A stretch of 64,000 nt of DNA from an uncultured Opitutales bacterium (GTDB lineage Bacteria > Verrucomicrobiota > Verrucomicrobiia > Opitutales > Coraliomargaritaceae), in contig CALKBZ010000006.1 in assembly GCA_937775295.1 (NCBI GenBank), positions 62,001 through 126,000 on the forward strand, written 5' to 3'. Positions within the stretch are counted from its first letter, which is position 1. The number at the start of each line of letters is the position of its first letter. The position numbers were made by a program, and so were the translations under genes. The notes beneath the pieces were generated by a model, which did no database searches, was not told the DNA's origin, and saw only the letters and a program-made list of their open reading frames with translations. Below are positions 48,642-57,878 of the stretch, piece after piece.

Positions 48642-48830
48642 TTATCCTTCTTCAACCAGCGTGGCGTCTTTAACCAAGCGGCAGAACTCTTTCTTGGTGA
48701 GTTGCTTGTGTGTGCCATCTCTGGTGAACGGATCCTCCATCATTTTAAAGTCTACGCTGAGGCGCTCTAATTCAACAATGCGTATGTAGCCAGTTTCGTT
48801 TTTCCAGATTTGTCCCTGTTTGAGTTTCAT
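48642..48830 (-). CDS. Small conserved-looking protein downstream of the octaheme cytochrome
   Basis: A 62-residue protein (MKLKQGQIWKNETGYIRIVE at the N-terminus) with alternating strands and a helical C-terminus (LTKKEFCRLVKDATLV), reading like a small SH3-like or barrel domain. I do not know a family name. It starts 42 bp after the multiheme cytochrome stop on the same strand, so it is likely in that operon. It has no signal peptide, hence it is cytoplasmic. Confidence 0.7.
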   Translation of the reverse strand: MKLKQGQIWKNETGYIRIVELERLSVDFKMMEDPFTRDGTHKQLTKKEFCRLVKDATLVEEG

Positions 48831-48872
48831 TGGTGCGTTTTGGATGTGCTTTGTGGGAGAGTCGAGATTTGT

Positions 48873-51020
48873 TTATTGTCCAGCTTGTGCGCGTTGCATC
48901 GCACGAGCGGCATCTTCGGGGCGGTTGAGCTGCCCGTATGCGAGTGAAAGATTGTACCACGCGCGGCTGAAGCTAGGCTCGATGGCGACGGTTTCTTCTA
49001 GAAATCCGGCTGCGCTTTCGAGATCTTTTCGCTCGGCTGCGAGCAGTCCCAGTGAATATGGGAAGGAAGGGTTTTTCGGTGCTAACTCCCAGCCCAGGTA
49101 CAGTGTTTTTTGGGAGGCTTGATTGAGGCCTGCGCCGCTCAGTAAAATTGCGGCTTGATGATACATTTCTGGGTTGAGCTGATCCATCAGGATCGCGCGC
49201 TCGACATATTTCTGAGTGTCTGCACTGCGTCCTTCGCTATTTGCCTCATTGGCAAGCATCAGTAGGGTTTGTGGGCGATCGGTGTTGAATTCGTTATATT
49301 CCTCCCATTCTTTTTTCGCGATAGAATCAGGGATTAATTGATTCGCGGCGATGCCACGCGCTGCTGCGATGCGGACGCTGCGTGAACTGTCGGCAAGCGT
49401 TTCAATTGCGGCATCGGCTTGCCCAGCACTACCTAGCATGCCGACTGCGCGGCTGCGGACCATCGGGTTGACGTCGCTGAGGAGTGCCTTGAGCACCTTG
49501 ACCACAGATTGATTGGGCAGGTAGTTGCCTAGGAGGCCAGTATAGGCGGCGCGCCAGCCAGGTAGGTCTTCGTCTTTTAATAGCTCGAGCAGCTTTGGTA
49601 GGGCACTTGGATCGAGGTTGTGAGCGGCTGCGATAATGCGGGCACGCTTGCGCTGACGGTTATCGACCATCTTCTCGCCATACCATTGCTCAGACCATTC
49701 GACCGCCCAATCGACACTCTCGTCAGTGTGGCATTTGTTGCAGGCGTTCGGGATGCCGAGCTCTTTGGTGAGCAGTGGGTCTGGGGAAAGGAATGCGTGA
49801 TCGCCGCGTGGGTCGACTTGCATGTAAGTGGTTTTCGACATGTGGCAATTCACGCACATATTACCCGTGCTGCCTTGGCTGTGGAAGCTGTGGGCGATGG
49901 GTTCGATGATTGGCGCATTTTGAACTCCGCCAGAGTGGCAACGCATGCAAAGCAGGTTGTTCTCAATTGGTAAGATTGTTTTAAGCGTGTGCGGGTTGTG
50001 GCAATCTTTGCAGCTCACCCCTGCATGTGCCATGCGGCTCATCTGGAACGAGCCATAGACGAAGTCTTCGTCTAGGATTTGTCCATCATGATGGTAGAGG
50101 TTCGGCTGGTCGGGCAAGGACAGCGAGAAGTGATCGTGGTAGTCATCGCCCGGTAAAAAGGTGTCGGCTGTTAGCTGATCGCGGCGCGAGTGGCAGCTGG
50201 CGCAATTGTGCTCAGTTTGGACGGTACTGAGCTTCGATAACCCAGCACTGTAGTTGCCGCTTTTGGCTGCGACGACGTGTTCTTCGAGGCCGGTATGGCA
50301 TTCTGCACAGGCCAGTCCTTGTTGTGTCCATGTCGAATCATAGCTGTTAGATTCGAAGTCGAAGTTCTTCTCGAATTCAGTGGTGTGGCAATACGCGCAA
50401 TTGGCATTCCAGTTCATGCCTTGATTCGCCCAGTGACCCCATTCGCCTGGAAGACGATCTTCCCCCGCGTATACATCGTACCAACGGTCCTCTTTGACAT
50501 CGTAGGTGGCACTGATGGTTTGAAATTTATCTCCAGGTAGTTGTGCCAGATATTGGCGGAGTGGCGTTTCGCCGATCACGCCGACAAGATCGTAGCTGGT
50601 AATGCTGTCGTCATCATGGATCACGCGTAGCTCAAATTTGCCGTTGGTTTCGGCCATTTCATAAGTCACGCCTGATTCCTGAATACGACGAACTGGGGTG
50701 AAGGCTGCGCGATCGAACTTGATCGAGATGGGACGGTTGGCTTTGGCGTGGTGGCTATTCTTCCAGTCGTCGACCTCATCTGCGTGACACTCGACGCAGG
50801 CCTCTGGGCCAATTTTGGCTTGGCGCGCTGGGTTATGGGAAATTGGAAATATGCCGTATTCGATGTTTGCCGCCTGGGCATTCGGTGACTTTTCAGTCGC
50901 AGAGTAACTCGCATTTTGCTGCTGATCGCAGGCGCACAATGAGAGGAGCCAAAGGCCCAGCAGGAGATGTATCGTGCGAGCGAGCTGGATAGGAGTAGGG
51001 GGCATTGCCCAAATGTCCAA
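48873..51020 (-). CDS. Octaheme c-type cytochrome lipoprotein with HEAT-like and TPR repeats
   Basis: A 715-residue exported protein. The N-terminal hydrophobic segment ends in a lipobox-like LCAC, so it is probably a lipoprotein; ATG 51020 or ATG 51005 may be used. Eight CxxCH heme-binding motifs follow: CVECH, CAYCH, CAECH, CASCH, CKDCH, CMRCH, CVNCH and CNKCH, resembling cytochrome c-554/NrfA-like electron carriers. The middle has HEAT-like repeats (SVVKVLKALLSDVNPMVRSR, AIETLADSSRSVRIAAARG), and the C-terminus has TPRs (FPYSLGLLAAERKDLESAAG). A role in periplasmic electron transfer or in a larger redox complex is likely; the substrate is unknown. Confidence 0.9.
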   Translation of the reverse strand: MDIWAMPPTPIQLARTIHLLLGLWLLSLCACDQQQNASYSATEKSPNAQAANIEYGIFPISHNPARQAKIGPEACVECHADEVDDWKNSHHAKANRPISIKFDRAAFTPVRRIQESGVTYEMAETNGKFELRVIHDDDSITSYDLVGVIGETPLRQYLAQLPGDKFQTISATYDVKEDRWYDVYAGEDRLPGEWGHWANQGMNWNANCAYCHTTEFEKNFDFESNSYDSTWTQQGLACAECHTGLEEHVVAAKSGNYSAGLSKLSTVQTEHNCASCHSRRDQLTADTFLPGDDYHDHFSLSLPDQPNLYHHDGQILDEDFVYGSFQMSRMAHAGVSCKDCHNPHTLKTILPIENNLLCMRCHSGGVQNAPIIEPIAHSFHSQGSTGNMCVNCHMSKTTYMQVDPRGDHAFLSPDPLLTKELGIPNACNKCHTDESVDWAVEWSEQWYGEKMVDNRQRKRARIIAAAHNLDPSALPKLLELLKDEDLPGWRAAYTGLLGNYLPNQSVVKVLKALLSDVNPMVRSRAVGMLGSAGQADAAIETLADSSRSVRIAAARGIAANQLIPDSIAKKEWEEYNEFNTDRPQTLLMLANEANSEGRSADTQKYVERAILMDQLNPEMYHQAAILLSGAGLNQASQKTLYLGWELAPKNPSFPYSLGLLAAERKDLESAAGFLEETVAIEPSFSRAWYNLSLAYGQLNRPEDAARAMQRAQAGQ

Positions 51021-51119
51021 AAATGCCCGACTCAGGTCAAGGCTTCTGGGGCTGGCTGGCTGAAATATTAAACCAAATAGCAGCGGTGTTTTGCGTTAAT
51101 AGCCGTGTGGCGGCGGTTT

Positions 51120-51510
51120 ATTGTTGGTCGGCACTTTTGGGCCGATTCGTTTTATCCGGCAAAGGGGGATCACGGATGAGATTTTGCCTGTGATGATCTA
51201 TGTGCTGGTACTTTTCCTACATGCTTATCGTGGAGTGCGTTGGGGGAGCGATCACGTGGTTATCTTTGACGATCAAACTTAAAATATCATGCAGGCACTT
51301 GTGCGCAGTGATGCTTGACCGCGCACACATCTCGGACTGAATTTTTTACGATTTCTCTATTAATTGTAATGGTGTTTGGCGAATTGGCACACTAGCCGCT
51401 AATCTAATATTCTTGTTAGTTTCACTTTCGAAACACCAATCAGCTTTCATTTTGTTCTATCGGGGAGGCGAAATGAAGTGCGCAGCCAGTTTATACATTA
51501 GAGTTCTGGG
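51120..51510 (+). pseudogene. Decayed copy of the rhaA 3' end and its downstream flank
   Basis: From about 51174 to 51415 the DNA runs parallel to rhaA codons at about 54083-54330, for example GGAGTGCGTTGGG, GATCAAACT, ATCATGCAGG, GCACACAT and AATTGGCACAC. It then jumps over about 215 bp and continues to match the rhaA 3' flank: CACTTTCGAAACA, AATCAGCTTT, GGCGAA and CCAGTTTAT (51422-51510 versus 54553-54635). Frameshifts and stops are present. A weaker match extends left to about 51120. It is a remnant of a second rhamnose isomerase gene in the same orientation. Confidence 0.85.
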
Positions 51511-51932
51511 CGTGGCGGTTGTTGCCTTGCTCGTGGAGCATTCTTTTTTAGTTATTTCGACGTATCAATATTATGAAAAATCCGACATACACATATGATG
51601 TCTTAAACTCGTTCGAACCGATGGTGATCGCTTCCAATACGATTTCTAGACAGCAGGATTTCGAGTTAATGCAAGCAAGCACACTTGATATATATGTGAT
51701 TTATGGTGGTGATAGTGGCACGTCAGATTTGGCTGACGAAGTGGTTTTAATTGTCTCATTTTTGGCGCTGATGATCCTTATGTATCGAAAGATAAAGCAT
51801 GCTCCTAGAAGCAACTAATACTAGGCTGTGATGCGCTTTAAGGCGAATCATTGCGATCGATAAGCGTGACAAGCTTACGTACAGTTTTTCCTCCAAGGGC
51901 AGTCCGAGATTACGGCCCATGGGTCAGGAGCG
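51511..51932. other. Low-confidence frames in a decayed region
   Basis: Two overlapping short plus-strand frames (51413-51598 and 51573-51818) have hydrophobic stretches (VLGVAVVALLVEHSFLVIST; VVLIVSFLALMILMY). The first overlaps the rhaA remnant and cannot be original. The second (81 codons) could encode a small membrane protein but lacks other support. The stretch 51021-51119 shows nothing. Confidence 0.4.
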
Positions 51933-52163
51933 TTGCGATCAAGTGGCTCAGTGCTCGCTTCCATGGATGTGCAGATCCCGGAGCAGATCAGTCTTTTATC
52001 TGCCAGTGTGGATCAATCAGCCTTAAGTCTTGGGCTGAACATGCGTGACGTCGGTTATTCGCCGGAAAAGAAAATGTGCTTTGAGTGGCTGCGGCAGCAA
52101 AATTTGAGCCGTGCATCGATTGTTGGCGCAGTGCTATTGGCGCCGTTCATAGTTTCCCTTTAG
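51933..52163 (+). pseudogene. Possible C-terminal remnant of a LacI/XylR-type sugar regulator
   Basis: The frame contains IPEQISLLSASVDQSALSLG followed by DVGY, which resembles the region near the C-terminus of LacI-family regulators (IPEDISL...GIDQ...VG). The typical end of such proteins is missing and the 5' part is gone. Next to a decayed rhaA copy and a live AraC/rhaA pair, a lost rhamnose-locus regulator is plausible. Confidence 0.4.
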
Positions 52164-52300
52164 AGCGTCACCGCTCGGAGCTAGGCGAGGTGCTTGCCGC
52201 TCAGTAGTATCTCGATCGGTGCGCCATCTAATTCTTAGGTGTGTCATCGCCGCCTGGATTTGGTCCGCTAGAAATCTACTAGCTCTTTAAATACCTAGCG

Positions 52301-53182
52301 TTATTGTTGGCGCAGCCATTGCTGTGGTGATTGACCGAATTGTTTTTTAAAGGCACGAGAGAAATAGTAAACTGTCGAGTAGCCCAGAGCGCTTGCAGTT
52401 TCAGTAACACTGTTACCCTCGCGGAGCAGAAGGTCGCGTGCGCGGTTGAGTTTAATGATGTTCTCGAATTCACGCGGGGAGTAGCCGGTCTGCTTCTTGA
52501 AGGCGAAGCGGAAGCGGGAGTAGCTGACGCCGAGTTCTTGTGCGAGTGCTTCGAGGTCGGTATGAGTGGCCAGATTGGCGAGCATCGAGGCTTTGGCTTG
52601 AACCACGAGTGCGCTGTCCTTGCTCTGTGAGCGACTTTCGCTCAGAGTTCCGGATCTTAGAAACGCAAGTGTCAGTGGCACATGGCTGGCTAGTATTTGT
52701 TCCTTGGCGGCAACAGGTTGTTGTAACCAATAGAGAATCTGGTCGAAATGCTGAATAAGGGCATCGGTCTGGCCCGCTTTAAGTATGGGATCCTCTGGCG
52801 AGAAAAAAGCCTCCATGATGCGATCCGCCTCTTTTCCGCGGAAGCCAATCCAGTATTCTGACCAGCCAGTTTCAGCGTCCGGATGGTAGCGGTGCCACTC
52901 ACTAGGGAAGACCAGAATCGCATCCCCCGTACGCACCTCCGTTTTGGGTTGGGTGCGTGATTCGAAGATGCCGGACCCAGTCGTAATGTAGATGATCTGA
53001 TATTCGTCGAGTGTTCGTCGCCCAGATGTGTCAAAAAGGTAACTGTGTGGGTGCCCCTTACTTGGATATTCGGAGTGCGGAGGCACATTTTGCCGACCCG
53101 CGTGCACTAGTCGCCAGCCCCATCTCTTGGCCTGCTGGTCCGTGGGGAGGTAGCGGCTAAAGCTCTCGATATCTGTGGTCAT
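52301..53182 (-). CDS. AraC family transcriptional regulator, likely of the rhamnose locus
   Basis: A 293-residue regulator from ATG 53182 (MTTDIESFSRYLP; the frame is open to 53218). The N-terminal cupin-like sugar-sensing domain has YQIIYITTGSGIFES and AILVFPSEWHRYHPD. The C-terminal double helix-turn-helix has DLEALAQELGVSYSRFRFAF and the AraC signature VTETASALGYSTVYYFSRAF with the terminal FGQSPQQW. It is divergent from rhaA, with 111 bp between the starts holding a 21-bp spaced direct repeat, so it most likely activates rhaA in response to L-rhamnose. Confidence 0.92.
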   Translation of the reverse strand: MTTDIESFSRYLPTDQQAKRWGWRLVHAGRQNVPPHSEYPSKGHPHSYLFDTSGRRTLDEYQIIYITTGSGIFESRTQPKTEVRTGDAILVFPSEWHRYHPDAETGWSEYWIGFRGKEADRIMEAFFSPEDPILKAGQTDALIQHFDQILYWLQQPVAAKEQILASHVPLTLAFLRSGTLSESRSQSKDSALVVQAKASMLANLATHTDLEALAQELGVSYSRFRFAFKKQTGYSPREFENIIKLNRARDLLLREGNSVTETASALGYSTVYYFSRAFKKQFGQSPQQWLRQQ

Positions 53183-53200
53183 GGACTGTGATCGTCTAGG

Positions 53201-53229
53201 TAATGTCAAAAAGTGCAAATATAATGTCA
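53201..53229. promoter_or_regulatory. Candidate AraC-type operator: TAATGTCA direct repeat, 21-bp spacing
   Basis: TAATGTCA occurs at 53201-53208 and again at 53222-53229, exactly 21 bp apart centre to centre, that is, two helical turns. AraC-type activators bind such direct half-sites (compare araI1-araI2). It lies between the divergent AraC and rhaA genes, about 65 bp before the rhaA start. Confidence 0.6.
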
Positions 53230-53247
53230 GCGGGTGTATTCATTTTT

Positions 53248-53261
53248 ACCTAAAATTAGGT
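53248..53261. promoter_or_regulatory. Perfect inverted repeat in the rhaA promoter region
   Basis: ACCTAA-AA-TTAGGT is a perfect 6-bp inverted repeat 33 bp before the rhaA start. It may be a second regulator site or part of the core promoter region. Confidence 0.4.
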
Positions 53262-53293
53262 TATTCTCTGTGTTTTAATCACTACCAATTAAT

Positions 53294-54535
53294 ATGTTTG
53301 ATCAAGTAAAAGAACTGTATGCTTCAATTGGCGTAAATGTAGAGCAAGCCATCGAAGCGATGGGTAAGACCCCAATTTCGTTGCATTGCTGGCAAGGCGA
53401 CGACGTGGTCGGCTTTGAAGTCGGTGCCGGAGCCCTTGGCAGTGGTCTCGCCGTGACGGGGAACTATCCAGGCAAGGCGCGCACGATCGCCGAGCTGCGA
53501 CAGGACTTAGAAAAAGTGCTATCAATGTTGCCCGGTAAGCACCGTCTGAACCTGCATGCGATTTACGGCGATTTTGGCGGCGAGTCGGTCGACCGCGATA
53601 AGATCGAAGTGAAGCACTTCCAGAGCTGGATCGATTGGGCGAAAGAGCAGGGTATCGGTCTTGATTTTAATCCATCCTGTTTTTCACACCCGAAAGCCGA
53701 CGATGGTTTGACCTTGAGTCATCCGGACCCGGAGATTCGCGCGTTTTGGATCGAACACTGTAAGCGCAGTCGAATCATTAGCGCAGCGATGGGCGAGCAA
53801 CTTGGTAGCGCTAGTGTGATGAATGTCTGGGTGCCAGATGGTATGAAAGATATGCCAGCAGATCGTCAAAGCTATCGTCAACGACTGTCTGTCAGTCTGG
53901 ATGAGGTCTTTGCTAAAAAGTTGAATCCGGCGCACCATATCGATGCGGTCGAATGTAAGTTGTTTGGTATCGGTTCTGAAAGTATGGTGGTTGGTTCGCA
54001 TGAGTTCTACATGGGCTATGCGATCAAAAATCAGATCGCACTGTGTTTGGACGCCGGCCACTTCCATCCGACTGAGGGAATCGCCGATAAGATTTCATCC
54101 GTCATGATGTATGTGCCTGAGCTCTTGTTGCACGTCTCTCGCGGAGTGCGTTGGGATAGTGACCACGTCGTGCTCTTTGATGATCAAACTCAAAACATCA
54201 TGCAGGAGCTTGTGCGTTGTGACGTGTTGCCACGCACACATATCGGACTGGATTTCTTCGATGCTTCCATTAATCGTATTGGCGCATGGGCAATTGGCAC
54301 ACGTGCGGCTCAGAAGTCGCTCTTGTTAGCTCTACTTGAACCGCGCGAGCAATTGCGTGCAGCCGAACTTGCTGGCGATTATACCACACGTTTAGCACTA
54401 CTTGAACAAGCCAAGGCCTTGCCATGGTCGGTCGTGTGGGAAGAGTTCTGTAAGCGCAACGAAGTGCCCGGTGAGTTGTCGCTGCTCGATGAAGTCAAAG
54501 GCTACGAAGCATCCGTTCTTTCCGGCCGTCAATAA
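53294..54535 (+). CDS. rhaA: L-rhamnose isomerase
   Basis: A 413-residue metal-dependent isomerase converting L-rhamnose to L-rhamnulose, the first step of phosphorylative rhamnose use. The sequence follows E. coli RhaA closely along its length: [66 protein letters not shown], and the metal-ligand regions [22 protein letters not shown] and [15 protein letters not shown]. The start ATG 53294 has an A/T-rich leader and no Shine-Dalgarno. A decayed second copy of its 3' end lies 2.9 kb upstream. RhaB and RhaD are not in the window. Confidence 0.96.
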   Translation: MFDQVKELYASIGVNVEQAIEAMGKTPISLHCWQGDDVVGFEVGAGALGSGLAVTGNYPGKARTIAELRQDLEKVLSMLPGKHRLNLHAIYGDFGGESVDRDKIEVKHFQSWIDWAKEQGIGLDFNPSCFSHPKADDGLTLSHPDPEIRAFWIEHCKRSRIISAAMGEQLGSASVMNVWVPDGMKDMPADRQSYRQRLSVSLDEVFAKKLNPAHHIDAVECKLFGIGSESMVVGSHEFYMGYAIKNQIALCLDAGHFHPTEGIADKISSVMMYVPELLLHVSRGVRWDSDHVVLFDDQTQNIMQELVRCDVLPRTHIGLDFFDASINRIGAWAIGTRAAQKSLLLALLEPREQLRAAELAGDYTTRLALLEQAKALPWSVVWEEFCKRNEVPGELSLLDEVKGYEASVLSGRQ

Positions 54536-54748
54536 GGCCAATCAATTTGCCGCACTTTCGAAACAAAAATCAGCTTTTTTTGCTCTATAGGGGGGCGAAT
54601 TAAAGTGTACTTCCAGTTTATGCGTTAGGGTACCTTAGGGGGCTGGATGTAAGATTTATGTTTCGTTAGTGTTGCATTTTTATTTTATTATTAAGATTAG
54701 TTTTAACTGTAAAAACTGCCGCTAGAATTCAATTACCATATATAAACT

Positions 54749-56161
54749 ATGCCCCAAAAATCTAAACCGATCGAGTCTCCTGTTGTTGAAGAGTTTGAAT
54801 CGACCCCCGTTCCTGAACGCGCGCAAAAAGGCGCGAAAGCTTTTTGGGGCATGTATGCAGGTGAACATGCCGCAGGCACGGAGTTCATGATCGGGCCGCT
54901 CTTTCTACTTGCTGGAGTGAGTCTGCAAAATATCTTCTGGGGCTTGCTGCTGGGGAATTTCTTGGCGGTGTTGAGCTGGCGATTTATTTGTGCGCCGATT
55001 GCCACGAAAGCACGTTTAACCCTGTATTGCCATTTGGAGAAAATCGCCGGCAAGGATCTGGTTAAGGTTTACAATTTTGCGAATGGCGTGCTGTTTTGCT
55101 TCCTCGCTGGCGCGATGATTACCGTGTCCGCCACAGCAGTGGGGATTCCGTTTAATTTGGAAATGCCAGCCTTTGATGCGATTTATCCGAACAGTGCATC
55201 CTTTATTATGATTGTGGTGGCTGTCGGGGTAGTCATTTCAGCAGTCGCCGGTATTGGTTATAATGCGGTGAGTCGTTTTGCGAATATTGCAGCCCCATGG
55301 ATGGTGCTGGTTTTCTTGGGTTGTGGGATCGTTGCGCTCAAGCAATTAGGCGTCGATTCTTGGGCGGGGCTAAATGCCATCTGGACGGAGTCGATCAGCT
55401 TTGCGCAAGGTGGCGAGGTGACCACGTCGATGGGATTCCTCGAAGTTGTTTTATTTGCATGGTTTTGTAATGCCGCGATGCACGTCGGCATGTCGGACCT
55501 TTCGGTGTTTCGTTATGCTAAAAAGGCCTCCAGTGGTTGGGCCACAGCAGGTGGTATGTATGTCGGGCACTATATGGCTTGGATAGCTGCAGCGTTGATG
55601 TTGGCGGCGCAGATTAAGTTGACTCAAAGTGCCGATCCAGTTCCCGGCCCGATGGCTTTTAACGTGGTCGGTATCGCAGGTATCATTTGTGTGGTGGTTG
55701 CTGGTTGGACGACTGCCAACCCCACGATCTATCGCGCAGGTTTGGCGTTTCAGGCAATGCTGCCTGGCACGAGTCGCTTAAGTATGACCTTACTTGCGGG
55801 GGGTGTTGCTACCACTGCAGCGATTTTTCCAGCCTTTGCATTTAAGTTGCTTGGTTTTGTCGGTTTATATGGCACTATTCTCGCACCGATGGGCGCGGTG
55901 ATCTTCGCCGATTGGTATTTGAGTAAACGCATCGGAGTCACACCTTTTCACGCCGAAGCGAGTGGGTGCGGTGTCAATAAATCGGTTTTATTCGCGTGGC
56001 TGATTCCGGTGACTGTCTCGCTTTATTTTATTTTCGCGCAAGGCGTGACCACTTGGTATTTCGTTTTACCCGCTTGGCTTGCTTGCGGGGTCTTATTTCT
56101 CGTCTTTAGTCGTTTGAGAGGCACACCACAGTCATCAGTTAAGAAAGGATATCTCGCATGA
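54749..56161 (+). CDS. NCS1-family permease (cytosine/purine permease type), possible rhamnose-locus transporter
   Basis: A 470-residue inner-membrane transporter with about 12 hydrophobic segments. The N-terminal GMYAGEHAAGTEFMIGPLFL and the TM region GWTTANPTIYRAG match the NCS1 (CodB-like) fold. NCS1 carriers normally take up nucleobases, hydantoins or vitamins with Na+ or H+. Here the gene sits 213 bp downstream of rhaA, on the same strand, with no nucleobase gene nearby, so import of a sugar or rhamnose-linked compound is possible but unproven. The 4-bp overlap with the next gene shows an operon. A match to the rhaA remnant flank lies at 54553-54635 in the intergenic stretch. Confidence 0.85.
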   Translation: MPQKSKPIESPVVEEFESTPVPERAQKGAKAFWGMYAGEHAAGTEFMIGPLFLLAGVSLQNIFWGLLLGNFLAVLSWRFICAPIATKARLTLYCHLEKIAGKDLVKVYNFANGVLFCFLAGAMITVSATAVGIPFNLEMPAFDAIYPNSASFIMIVVAVGVVISAVAGIGYNAVSRFANIAAPWMVLVFLGCGIVALKQLGVDSWAGLNAIWTESISFAQGGEVTTSMGFLEVVLFAWFCNAAMHVGMSDLSVFRYAKKASSGWATAGGMYVGHYMAWIAAALMLAAQIKLTQSADPVPGPMAFNVVGIAGIICVVVAGWTTANPTIYRAGLAFQAMLPGTSRLSMTLLAGGVATTAAIFPAFAFKLLGFVGLYGTILAPMGAVIFADWYLSKRIGVTPFHAEASGCGVNKSVLFAWLIPVTVSLYFIFAQGVTTWYFVLPAWLACGVLFLVFSRLRGTPQSSVKKGYLA

Positions 56162-56358
56162 AAAATACCTGTAAATGGATCGGACTGTTATCGATTGCGG
56201 TGACTTTTATTCTTCCGCTCGCGTTCTTCATCGAGCAAATCTCATTGGCAGCGATGAAGCAGGGTTTGCTGATTGCGACACTGGTTTGGTTTGGCACTTC
56301 GGTGTTTTGGATCGGCACCAAAGTACCAGAACAGCCAAAGGGTGATCCGATTCTTTAA
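56158..56358 (+). CDS. Small two-helix membrane protein, partner of the NCS1 permease
   Basis: A 66-residue protein with two hydrophobic helices (WIGLLSIAVTFILPLAFFI and GLLIATLVWFGTSVFWIG) and a short charged tail. Its ATG overlaps the permease stop by 4 bp (ATGA), so translation is coupled. I know no family name. Small subunits next to secondary transporters can be required for activity or stability. Confidence 0.75.
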   Translation: MKNTCKWIGLLSIAVTFILPLAFFIEQISLAAMKQGLLIATLVWFGTSVFWIGTKVPEQPKGDPIL

Positions 56359-56723
56359 TCCTTAGCGATTCTGGGCAGAGCAGTGGCTGTTGCCGACTGC
56401 TGGCTTCCACCCTTTGCTTAGTTGTAGTATGCCTCCCCGCTACGCTCTCTGAGCTTCGCAGAACATGCTGGAGACCTCGGTCGACGATGTACCTTTTTTG
56501 TTGAAGCAGGGGTGAGGGTTCGTCTCCGTGCCAGCCGTAGTTAAATAAGCTCAGTGGCAATGCGGACGACCGGGATGCCATCCCCTGTTGATTTTACTCC
56601 TAATTAATCTCCTCCAGACTGCCATATCTGCCAGTTTTCATCTCTAGCTGGGCTATTCTCTAATTAATGCTGAATATTACGGGTCGCTGTTGACCTTCGG
56701 CCTGAATTCGTGTGCATTTTTGC
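56359..56723. other. Intergenic stretch without a supported gene
   Basis: About 365 bp between the permease operon and the aminopeptidase gene. A minus-strand frame of 117 codons (56228-56581, containing LFNYGWHGDEPSPLLQQKR) overlaps the 66-residue protein gene and has no recognised family; the piece from 56450 to 56580 could be a small remnant. No terminator with a T run is evident. Confidence 0.45.
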
Positions 56724-57836
56724 ATGGAACCGAATTATTCGAAATTAGCTAAGGTATTGATTGGATTCTCGACGAATCTGCAAAAAGGGGAGCGCGTGCT
56801 GATCGATGCGTTTGATATCCCACAGGCGATGGTGGTTGCGTTAGTGCGCGCGGCGCGCGAACTCGGGGCAATCCCGTTTGTGAACTTACAGGATGCACGT
56901 ATCAGCCGTGAACTCGTTAATGAGATTGATATTGAGCAGTTTGAGACGCAGGCGGTTTGGGAGCTGGCGCGCATGCAGAAGATGGACGCCTACATCGCGG
57001 TGCGTGGTTCGGATAATATTTTTGAGATGTCAGACGTGGATCCTGCCAAAGTATCGCGCGTGATGAAGGCGATGAAGGCAGTGCTCGACTACCGCGTAAA
57101 TAAAACGAAGTGGGTGATTCTTCGTTGGCCAACACCTGCAATGGCGCAACAGGCGATGATGAGCACAGAAAGCTTTGAAGACTTTTTCTTCCGTGTCTGT
57201 ACACAGGACTACTCGCGTATGGTGAAGGGGATGCAGGCGCTAGAGACGCTGATGGCAAGCACTGATCAAGTGCACCTCAAAGGGCCGGATACAGATCTGC
57301 GTTTCTCGATCAAAGGCATCGGTGCGGTTGCTTGTGGCGGCTCGCACAATATCCCAGATGGTGAGGTCTTCTCTTGTCCAGTTAAAGATTCGGTCGAAGG
57401 CGAAATTACTTATAATGCGCCGACGATCTATCAGGGCGTGTCCTTCGATCGGATCCACTTGAAATTTGCAAAGGGTAAGATCGTGCACGCAGACGGCAGC
57501 AATGCCGAGCGCTTGAATGAGATACTCGATTCGGATGCGGGTGCGCGCTATATCGGCGAGTTTGCGATCGGGTTCAATCCGCACATTCTTGAGCCAATGC
57601 GTGATATTCTGTTTGATGAAAAGATTGCTGGCTCTTTCCACTTCACGCCAGGCCAAGCCTACGAAGAGGCAGACAATGGTAATCGCTCTCAAGTGCACTG
57701 GGACATGGTGCAAATCCAGCGCCCTGAGTATGGTGGTGGTGAAATATGGTTTGATGGCGAGCTGATCCGCAAAGACGGTTTATTCGTCAAAGAAGAGCTG
57801 AAGACGCTTAACCCAGATTACTTGCTGGGGGCGTGA
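56724..57836 (+). CDS. M29 family aminopeptidase
   Basis: A 370-residue metallo-aminopeptidase of the AmpS/AmpT/PepS family, which removes N-terminal residues from peptides in the cytoplasm. The start is ATG 56724 ([12 protein letters not shown]); a GTG four codons earlier is less likely. Family hallmarks are [40 protein letters not shown], and the metal-ligand regions [29 protein letters not shown] and QVHWDMVQI. The length is usual for M29. It lies 42 bp upstream of the adenosine deaminase gene on the same strand. Confidence 0.93.
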   Translation: MEPNYSKLAKVLIGFSTNLQKGERVLIDAFDIPQAMVVALVRAARELGAIPFVNLQDARISRELVNEIDIEQFETQAVWELARMQKMDAYIAVRGSDNIFEMSDVDPAKVSRVMKAMKAVLDYRVNKTKWVILRWPTPAMAQQAMMSTESFEDFFFRVCTQDYSRMVKGMQALETLMASTDQVHLKGPDTDLRFSIKGIGAVACGGSHNIPDGEVFSCPVKDSVEGEITYNAPTIYQGVSFDRIHLKFAKGKIVHADGSNAERLNEILDSDAGARYIGEFAIGFNPHILEPMRDILFDEKIAGSFHFTPGQAYEEADNGNRSQVHWDMVQIQRPEYGGGEIWFDGELIRKDGLFVKEELKTLNPDYLLGA

Positions 57837-57878
57837 TGTCCGTCTCTGTCCTAACTTTTAGCTGCTGATTTTTTTTAT

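Noticed and set aside
56228-56581. Minus-strand frame of 117 codons
   Set aside because: It overlaps the well-supported 66-residue membrane protein gene, and I recognise no family in it.
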